Assembly: GCA_030045175.1 (NCBI GenBank)
Contig: JASIBM010000674.1
Coordinates: 1 to 6,945 of the forward strand
From: Streptosporangiaceae bacterium
GTDB lineage: Bacteria; Actinomycetota; Actinomycetes; Streptosporangiales; Streptosporangiaceae
DNA: 6,945 nucleotides
Direction: 5' to 3'
The position numbers were made by a program, and so were the translations under genes. This document shows positions 1-5,139 of this stretch, in pieces (within the stretch, counting starts at the first letter, position 1; each line of letters begins with the position of its first letter). Under the pieces are notes generated by a model, which was given only the letters and a program-made list of their open reading frames with translations, was not told the origin of the DNA and ran no database searches.

Positions 1-1484
1 AGGACCAGTTCGCCGAGCAGCGGCTGCCCACCATCAGCGAGCTGAACGCGGCGGCACCGGATACCCCGGTGATGGTGACCCACCTGTACCAGTCGGTGCT
101 GCTGAACCGTGCCGCGCTGCGCGCGGCCGGGATCAACAGGGACACGCCAGAGATGCCAGGCGGGCAGATCGTCCGTGACCACGCCGGCCAGCCGACCGGG
201 GTGCTGCTCGCCGCGCCCGCCGCCGGGTTGCTGTACGCGACGATCGGGAAGGCGCCGTTACTTGACGAGGCCGGCCAGCTCGAATCGACCCGGCACCTGC
301 TGCACGAGCTGAACCGGTTCGGGCTTACCTCGGCCATCGACGCGGCGGGCGGGTTCCAGAGCTTCCCCCAGCACTACGCGGCGGTCACCCGGCTCGCCGA
401 GCAGTCGGCGCTGTCGGTCCGGCTCGCCTATCACCTGTTCCCCCAGGTACCCGGCCAGGAACTCGACGACATCCGCCGCTGGATCGCCAGCGTGCGGCCG
501 GGCGAGGGGGATGAGTGGCTGCGGCTCAACGGCGCCGGCGAGAACCTGGCCTGGTCCCCCGCCGACTTCGAGAACTTCGCCGAGCCCCGCCCCGAACTCG
601 CCGACCACGCGGCAAGCGACCTGGAAGCCGCCGTCAGGCTCCTCGCCGAGAACGGCTGGCCGTTCCGGCTGCACGCCACCTACGACGAGACCATCCGCAT
701 GGATCTCGATGTGTTCGACAAGATCGGCGGCTTCCCGAACGGCCTGCGGTGGATACTCGACCACGCCGAGACCATCTCGCCACAGAGCATCGAACGGGTC
801 GCTGCCCTGGGCGGCGCGATATCAGTCCAGCACCGCATGGTCTACCAGGGCCGGGCGTTCACTGAGCGATACGGGCCCGAGCGCGCCGCGGTCGCCCCGC
901 CGATCCGCGCCATGCTGGACCGAGGCCTGACCGTGGCCGCGGGCACCGACGCGCCCCGCGTGTCCAGTTACAACCCGTGGATTGCGCTGGAGTGGCTGAT
1001 CCGCGGCCGGACCATCGGCGGCCTGCAGCTGTACCGGCCCGACAACCTGCTAGACCGGGAGACCGCGCTGCGGTTGTATACCCACGCCGGGGCCGAGCTG
1101 ACCGGCGAGGCCGACCGCAAGGGCATCCTCGCGCCTGGCTACCTCGCCGACCTGGCCATACTCTCCGACGACTACTTCACAGTCCCAGCCGAGGACATCT
1201 CCCGCATCGAGTCGCTGCTGACAGTTACCGGCGGCAAGGTCGTCTACTCAGCGGGGGACTACGAGGGCATCGCCGTGCCCCTGCCGCCGATCGCCCCGCA
1301 GTGGAGCCCGGTCGCCCACTATGGCGGCTACCACCAGCCCGCCGAGCCGGCCAGCCAGGCCGGCGCACGGCAGGCCAGGACACTCGCCGACGCGGCGACC
1401 GACTCCGAAGAACAGCGGCAATGGCGCGCAGCCCGCGACGGCGAACCCCAGACCCCGCTCGCCGACTCCTGCACCGCCTGGTGA
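1..1484 (+). CDS. Amidohydrolase family 3 (YtcJ-like) metal-dependent hydrolase, 5'-truncated by the window
   Basis: This is the C-terminal part of a TIM-barrel amidohydrolase of the YtcJ/NfdA type, which hydrolyse amide or ester-like bonds with bound metal; the substrate is unknown. The frame is open to the left edge (first full codon at 3), so the true start and the N-terminal HxH metal motif lie outside. Counting from the GTG codon at 69, visible features are the strand-5 His202 in the HATYDE segment, strand-6 His232 in LDHAETIS, and strand-8 Asp294 in AAGTDAPR. These are followed by the typical composite-domain ending with THAGAELTG, KGILAPGYLADLAIL and GGKVVYSAGDY near residues 338-398. 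In many relatives a Gly-Ile-Lys-like motif follows strand 4; here the equivalent stretch seems to be LRLNGAGENLAW, without a lysine. A charged, low-complexity tail (about 423-471) follows. No signal is visible, but the N-terminus is missing. The family call is firm, the substrate open. Confidence 0.9.
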   Translation, partial: DQFAEQRLPTISELNAAAPDTPVMVTHLYQSVLLNRAALRAAGINRDTPEMPGGQIVRDHAGQPTGVLLAAPAAGLLYATIGKAPLLDEAGQLESTRHLLHELNRFGLTSAIDAAGGFQSFPQHYAAVTRLAEQSALSVRLAYHLFPQVPGQELDDIRRWIASVRPGEGDEWLRLNGAGENLAWSPADFENFAEPRPELADHAASDLEAAVRLLAENGWPFRLHATYDETIRMDLDVFDKIGGFPNGLRWILDHAETISPQSIERVAALGGAISVQHRMVYQGRAFTERYGPERAAVAPPIRAMLDRGLTVAAGTDAPRVSSYNPWIALEWLIRGRTIGGLQLYRPDNLLDRETALRLYTHAGAELTGEADRKGILAPGYLADLAILSDDYFTVPAEDISRIESLLTVTGGKVVYSAGDYEGIAVPLPPIAPQWSPVAHYGGYHQPAEPASQAGARQARTLADAATDSEEQRQWRAARDGEPQTPLADSCTAW

Positions 1485-1493
1485 GGAACCAGA

Positions 1494-1541
1494 ATGTCAG
1501 CCCAATCCGTACCCCTACCGTCAACCAGCGAAAGGCAGTGA
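1494..1541 (+). CDS. Possible 15-codon leader/coupling ORF between the two hydrolase genes
   Basis: An ATG at 1494 opens a 15-residue frame (MSAQSVPLPSTSERQ) ending in TGA at 1539-1541, 3 nt before the ATG of the next gene. A good Shine-Dalgarno (GAGGAA, 1483-1488) lies 5 nt upstream and overlaps the stop codon of the amidohydrolase. The frame is the same as that of the amidohydrolase, starting three codons after its TGA. The Shine-Dalgarno of the next gene lies inside this mini-ORF, so translating it could couple the upstream gene to the downstream one. It resembles no peptide I know and could be chance in a 60-bp gap. The placement of the ribosome-binding site is the main argument. Confidence 0.3.
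   Translation: MSAQSVPLPSTSERQ
1531..1535 (+). promoter_or_regulatory. Ribosome-binding site of the exported MBL hydrolase
   Basis: AAAGG lies 9 nt before the ATG at 1545 and fixes that start. No promoter-like hexamer pair is convincing in the 60-bp gap before it, which favours co-transcription with the amidohydrolase. Confidence 0.7.
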
Positions 1542-1544
1542 AAC

Positions 1545-2624
1545 ATGAATGACTACATCGGCCGGCCAGCCGGCCGGCGAGGCTTCCTCAAGGGCGCCGC
1601 AGTGGCCCTGACAGTCCCCGCCGCCCTCAGCCTCGTCGGCGGCTTCCCAGCCACCGCGCACGCAGACACGTCGAGCCTGCCGGACTACGCGCCCGTCCCG
1701 CCCGGGGCGCTAGGCCCCGCCGTGAACGCAGACGGCTACTTCGTCGGCAACATCGCCGGGAACCTGTACTGGGCCACGGACTCCTTCTACCAGTGCATGT
1801 TCCTCACCACGCTCGAGGGGGTCGTGCTCGTCGACGCGCCGCCGACGATCGGGAACAACCTGCTGCGCGCGATCCAGGCGGTCACCGCGGCGAACGGGCG
1901 CCCGAGCACGGTCACCCACATGATCTACTCCCACTCGCACGCCGACCACATCGGCGCATCAGTGCTGTTCGGGCCGGACGTGACTCGTATCGCGCACGCC
2001 AACACGGTCCCCCTGCTGGTCAGGGACGCCGACCCGAACCGTCCGCTGCCGAACGTGACGTTCGAGGACAGCTACGACCTGGAGGTCGGCGGGGAGTACC
2101 TGCGCCTGGATTACCACGGACCCAACCACGCCCCAGACAACATCTTCATCTACGCACCCGAGTACGCCACGCTCATGGCGGTCGACATCCTGTTCCCGGG
2201 CTGGGTGCCTTTCGACTACGTCGCGGTGTCCCAGGACATCCCCGACTGGATCACCGCGCAGAGCACCATCATGGACTACCCGTGGGAGACGCTCGTCGGC
2301 GGGCACCTCGGACGCCTCGGAGTCCGCGCCGACGGCCCCGTGCAGATCCAGTACATGGCTGACCTGGCCGCGAGCGTCAAGACCACGTACAGCTCCCTCG
2401 ACCCGTCGCCCTACTTCGCCAACTACGGCCCCCAGGGCAACGCATGGGCGATCTTCAAGACGTTCCTGCTCGCGGTGGCCGAGACGGCAGCGGCGCCCGT
2501 GATCGCCAAGTACACGGGCGTGCTCGCCGCCGCCGACGTCTACACGGTCGACAACGCGTGGACGGTGCTGGAGTCACTGCGGATAGACAACGGCTTCCTC
2601 GGCCCGTTCGGCATCCACCCCTGA
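1545..2624 (+). CDS. Tat-exported metallo-beta-lactamase-fold hydrolase
   Basis: A 359-residue MBL-fold metallohydrolase predicted to be exported folded through the Tat pathway. Residues 11-17 (RRGFLKG) form the twin-arginine motif, followed by a hydrophobic stretch to about 33 and an AHA cleavage site, with mature Asp41. The metal ligands are all present: His130, His132, Asp134 and His135 in SHSHADHIG, His195 in the HGPNHAPDN segment, Asp214 in AVDILFPG, and His254 in VGGHLGRLG. Family knowledge says this full set binds two metal ions and activates water for hydrolysis. The substrate is not readable; lactones, esters or beta-lactams are all possible, and nothing marks it as a true beta-lactamase. 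The residues after about 265 form a mostly helical C-terminal extension. The start is set by AAAGG 9 nt upstream. It sits 60 bp after the amidohydrolase and probably shares its transcript. Confidence 0.93.
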   Translation: MNDYIGRPAGRRGFLKGAAVALTVPAALSLVGGFPATAHADTSSLPDYAPVPPGALGPAVNADGYFVGNIAGNLYWATDSFYQCMFLTTLEGVVLVDAPPTIGNNLLRAIQAVTAANGRPSTVTHMIYSHSHADHIGASVLFGPDVTRIAHANTVPLLVRDADPNRPLPNVTFEDSYDLEVGGEYLRLDYHGPNHAPDNIFIYAPEYATLMAVDILFPGWVPFDYVAVSQDIPDWITAQSTIMDYPWETLVGGHLGRLGVRADGPVQIQYMADLAASVKTTYSSLDPSPYFANYGPQGNAWAIFKTFLLAVAETAAAPVIAKYTGVLAAADVYTVDNAWTVLESLRIDNGFLGPFGIHP

Positions 2625-2674
2625 GCCCCGCGGCGCTCGGCGCAGCGTTCCGCGCGGCTGTGCACGCGATGATC

Positions 2675-2709
2675 GCAGGCCGGGAGTGACGGGTGTCCTC
2701 CCGGCCTGC
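2675..2709. terminator. Bidirectional hairpin between convergent genes
   Basis: The arms 2675-2686 (GCAGGCCGGGAG) and 2698-2709 pair perfectly over 12 bp. Inside the loop, GAC at 2688-2690 can pair with GTC at 2695-2697 after a one-base bulge, leaving a four-base loop. It lies between the stop of the MBL gene (2624) and the end of the convergent marR-type gene (2729). There is no T-run on either side, which is common for actinomycete terminators. The rest of the 104-bp gap shows nothing else. Confidence 0.8.
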
Positions 2710-2728
2710 TCTGACGGGCACGGCACAA

Positions 2729-3226
2729 TCAGCCCGGAGCGTCCCGCAGCCGATTGGCGATGCGGCGCAGCATGGCAAGCTCGCCCGGCTCAAGCCTGGA
2801 GATGACGAGCCTGCGCACCCCGTCGAAGTGCGTGTCCATCGCGTCGGCCAGCACCGACTCCCCGGCTGCGGTCAGCTCCGCTGTCACAGCCTGCAAGCCG
2901 GACTGGGAGACACGCCGCACCAGGCCGCGCTGCTCCAGCCGGATGATGAGCTTGGTCGCGCCGCCGCGGCTGACCAGCAGCCGGCTCGCCAGGTCCTTCA
3001 TCCGGCACCGGCTGCCGGGCTGGATCCACAACTGGTACAGCGCGTCGAACTCGCTTATCGACATGCCCCGCATCTCGCGCAGCTCCGCGTCCAGCAAGGC
3101 CAGCATCCGGGCCTCCAGCTCCAGCATCCCGCGCCAGGCAAGAAGCTCATCCTCCGTCAGGTGCGGAACGGGGCGCTCTGCGCTCCCGGCCTCCCCAGTC
3201 CCATCCGCGAGCGTCGCATCTCCCAC
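2729..3226 (-). CDS. MarR-family winged-helix transcriptional regulator
   Basis: A 165-residue MarR-type regulator, a normal length for the family. MarR proteins are dimers that bind palindromic operators and usually release DNA on binding a small molecule. Residues 22-52 (LTEDELLAWRGMLELEARM onward) form the N-terminal dimerisation helix, MSISEFDALYQL (55-66) follows, and the winged helix-turn-helix spans roughly 70-120 with recognition helix SRGGATKLIIRLEQRG (86-101). The wing reads VSQSGLQAV, with Ser109 and Leu111 where the family usually has Asp and Arg. There is a single cysteine, Cys74. The start is GTG at 3226, the only usual start before an in-frame stop at 3269-3271, and no Shine-Dalgarno precedes it. 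The gene converges on the MBL hydrolase and lies 94 bp after the peptidase on the same strand. Its targets and ligand are unknown. Confidence 0.92.
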   Translation of the reverse strand: MGDATLADGTGEAGSAERPVPHLTEDELLAWRGMLELEARMLALLDAELREMRGMSISEFDALYQLWIQPGSRCRMKDLASRLLVSRGGATKLIIRLEQRGLVRRVSQSGLQAVTAELTAAGESVLADAMDTHFDGVRRLVISRLEPGELAMLRRIANRLRDAPG

Positions 3227-3232
3227 ACCGCA

Positions 3233-3238
3233 ACGGTA
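3233..3238 (-). promoter_or_regulatory. Candidate -10 element for a leaderless MarR transcript
   Basis: On the minus strand TACCGT fits the actinobacterial TANNNT -10 pattern and ends 6 nt before the GTG at 3226. Transcription would then start at or next to the start codon. The lack of a Shine-Dalgarno agrees with a leaderless mRNA. No clear -35 hexamer is seen in the expected place, so this is only a candidate. Confidence 0.4.
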
Positions 3239-3320
3239 GCGAAGCCCCGCCGCAGCCCGACCCGCCGGTCATCGCTGCTCGGCAGCTCGCCGACACCCCG
3301 GGAGTCAGCTCGGCGGTTGG

Positions 3321-5072
3321 TTATCCTGCGGCGAAGGCAGGGCTGGTGCCTTCCATCACGCCTAGGCCCAGGTTGGTTCCGCCGCCGGTTGCGGGGGTGA
3401 TCCACAAGGTTCCGGTGTTGGCCCGGAACGCGACCTCGTAGGCGCTGCCAGGCAGTGCCGTGATGGCTGGGCTTGTGGTGTCTGAGTCCATGCCCAAATT
3501 CAGGTCGAAACGATCACCAAAAGCGGTGTCAGTCCACAAGACTCCGGTGTTGGCTTGGAATGCGACATCGTAATAACCGCTGGGTGAGCCTCCGATGGAT
3601 GGACTCGTGCCCGCCAGCATGCCCAGGTTCCGGTTGATCCCGGTGTTGCCACCGGTCGACAACGTAGTCCACAGGTTTCCGGTATTGGCCTGGAACGCCA
3701 CCTCCCAGCCACCGCCGGCCTGGCCCACGATACTGGGACTGGTACCGGCCATCATGCCGAAGTTCGTGTTGTCCCCGCCATTGATTGGCGTGTACGTCCA
3801 GAGGTCTCCGGTGCTGGCCTGCCATGCAACGTCGTAGCTGCCTTCCAGCGGCGAGGCCCCGATGGCGGGGCTGGTACCTGCCGCCATGGGCACGGAGATG
3901 GTGAGCGGTCCAGCGGCCCCGACCATGCCTACATAGCCGGCGGTGGTCTGGACCGCCACCTCGTAGCCACCGCTGGCCAGGCCCGTGATGCTGGGGCTGG
4001 TGCCCGCCATCATGGCCAGGCCCAGATTTGTGGCGCCGCCGCCAGCCGATGATGTCACCCACAGGTCTCCGTCGGTGGAGTGGAACGCCACCTCATAGCC
4101 GCCGCCGGCCAGCGCCGCGATGCTGGGGCTGGTGCCTGCTGCCATGGCCAGGCCCAGATTCGTCCCGCCGCCGGTCCAAGGGGCGGTCCACAGATCCCCG
4201 TTGTCACCCTGGTATGCCAGTTCGGGTGTCTGGGGGATGTTGTCACCGGAGTAGACGCTGAAGTTTCCCTCCCCGGAGGCGCTGTTGGGACCCGTGGTGG
4301 CGACGATGGCCCCGTTGCTGTTGACCATGTTCACCGGAAGCGAGTTTGCTCCGTTCAGGCTCGAGTCGGAGAAGCTGACCGCGTCGAAGTACGGCAACGG
4401 AGTGACTTCGCCCCCGGAGGTAGCCGCCTCGGCGATGACCTCCGCGCTGGCGTTCTCCGCGCCTGCTGGTGCTGCGACCAGAATGTCCTCCGTCCATCCC
4501 TGCGTGCTGTCGCTCAGGTCCATGGCATACTCACCGTTGACGGCCGTGACGCTCGCGCTGATGCTGTCACCAGGGCTTACCGGCAGCGGGTATTCTTGGA
4601 CCGAATTCGCCGGGTAGGTCTCCCACCACGCGAAGTACTGCGGCGATCCGCTCGTGCAGTCCACCCCGGTACCGGTCTGCTCGACCGTTGAGTCGCCCCA
4701 GCCGTCCAGGCCAACCCAGAACAACACGATGCCCGGCGTAGTGCAGGTCACCGAGGGTTCGGTCCACTGCGAGGCTACCGAGGTGTAAGCGCCATCACCG
4801 GCACCGCTGGCCTCGTAGCCGGACCATTCGCCGCTGGTCTGGGTCGTGGCCGTGGAGCGCAGGGACAGGCGAAGGTGAGACCGGTGCCCGGCCGGCACGG
4901 ACAGCGCGTCGTGCCGCGGGCGGCTGATGGGCTGATGCTGCGCGGTGCCCGGAGGCACCGGGACCGCCCGCGCGGCGGTCATGCCCGCAGCCGCGACGCT
5001 CACCGCCAGAACGATGACAAACAGGAAACGGCGCGGGTGCTCCCGTCGCCGGCACGTGGCTACGAGGTCCAC
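3321..5072 (-). CDS. Secreted G1-family (eqolisin) glutamic endopeptidase with C-terminal seven-repeat propeller
   Basis: A 583-residue secreted protease. An arginine-rich N-terminus (CRRREHPRRF) leads into a hydrophobic core at about 16-33, with likely signal-peptidase cleavage at ARA, after residue 36. A short pro-like segment (37-76) precedes the peptidase G1/eqolisin domain at about 77-276. That domain opens with GEWSGYEASG and holds FWVGLDG (118-124), catalytic Gln132 in VEQTGTGVDC, and catalytic Glu151 in AWWETYPAN. These correspond to Gln53 and Glu136 of scytalidoglutamic peptidase, the dyad that cleaves peptide bonds at acid pH. Cys110 and Cys139 could form a disulfide. Residues 284-583 are seven repeats of about 44 residues. 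Start is GTG at 5072, the only usual start compatible with the whole signal peptide; its ribosome site is weak (GAG, 9 nt upstream). The codons look somewhat less GC-rich than in its neighbours. The peptidase call is firm; its substrate is unknown. Confidence 0.92.
   Translation of the reverse strand: MDLVATCRRREHPRRFLFVIVLAVSVAAAGMTAARAVPVPPGTAQHQPISRPRHDALSVPAGHRSHLRLSLRSTATTQTSGEWSGYEASGAGDGAYTSVASQWTEPSVTCTTPGIVLFWVGLDGWGDSTVEQTGTGVDCTSGSPQYFAWWETYPANSVQEYPLPVSPGDSISASVTAVNGEYAMDLSDSTQGWTEDILVAAPAGAENASAEVIAEAATSGGEVTPLPYFDAVSFSDSSLNGANSLPVNMVNSNGAIVATTGPNSASGEGNFSVYSGDNIPQTPELAYQGDNGDLWTAPWTGGGTNLGLAMAAGTSPSIAALAGGGYEVAFHSTDGDLWVTSSAGGGATNLGLAMMAGTSPSITGLASGGYEVAVQTTAGYVGMVGAAGPLTISVPMAAGTSPAIGASPLEGSYDVAWQASTGDLWTYTPINGGDNTNFGMMAGTSPSIVGQAGGGWEVAFQANTGNLWTTLSTGGNTGINRNLGMLAGTSPSIGGSPSGYYDVAFQANTGVLWTDTAFGDRFDLNLGMDSDTTSPAITALPGSAYEVAFRANTGTLWITPATGGGTNLGLGVMEGTSPAFAAG
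3324..4223 (-). repeat. Seven ~44-residue propeller-type repeats in the peptidase C-terminus
   Basis: Repeats start near residues 284, 326, 370, 413, 456, 501 and 545 of the peptidase, with the pattern YEVAFQANTGxLWT, a Gly/Thr/Asn stretch, NLGxxMAGTSPSIxxLxGG. The array ends exactly with the last repeat (SPAFAAG). Seven units suggest one closed seven-bladed beta-propeller of the tectonin/PLL-like type, probably for binding glycan or cell surface. The third unit (370-412) is degenerate: it lacks the DLW motif and reads GYVGMVG. At DNA level units share long near-identical stretches spaced 132 bp apart, for example around 3987 and 4119. Confidence 0.85.
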
Positions 5073-5094
5073 TGGCAGATGCTCAATGCTTGCG

Positions 5095-5121
5095 AGTATG
5101 GCGTTCCGCAGCTACGGCCAA
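5095..5121 (-). promoter_or_regulatory. Weak candidate promoter for the peptidase gene
   Basis: In the 67-bp gap between the propeller gene and the peptidase, minus-strand TTGGCC (5116-5121) and CATACT (5095-5100) resemble -35 and -10 hexamers. The 15-nt spacer is shorter than usual. Co-transcription with the upstream gene is an equal alternative; I see no terminator hairpin in the gap. Confidence 0.22.
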
Positions 5122-5139
5122 GGCAGGCATGACGATTTG

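Noticed and set aside
258..764. Minus-strand frame of 168 codons inside the amidohydrolase
   Set aside because: The opposite strand carries the conserved metal-binding motifs of the amidohydrolase; this frame shows none.
1545..2624. A beta-lactamase resistance gene
   Set aside because: The MBL fold and metal ligands are shared by many hydrolases; nothing in the sequence points specifically to beta-lactam hydrolysis.
3279..3293. Hairpin after the peptidase stop as a terminator
   Set aside because: Only a 5-bp stem (TCGGC/GCCGA) with a 5-nt loop and no T-run; too weak for this GC content.
2693..3400. Plus-strand open frame of 235 codons across the MarR gene
   Set aside because: It lies opposite a clear MarR gene, crosses the terminator and intergenic region, and has low-complexity sequence; a shadow frame.
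3324..4223. Peptidase C-terminal repeats as WD40 blades
   Set aside because: They lack the WD/GH pattern and instead share NTGxLWT and AGTSPSI motifs, closer to tectonin/PLL-like propellers.
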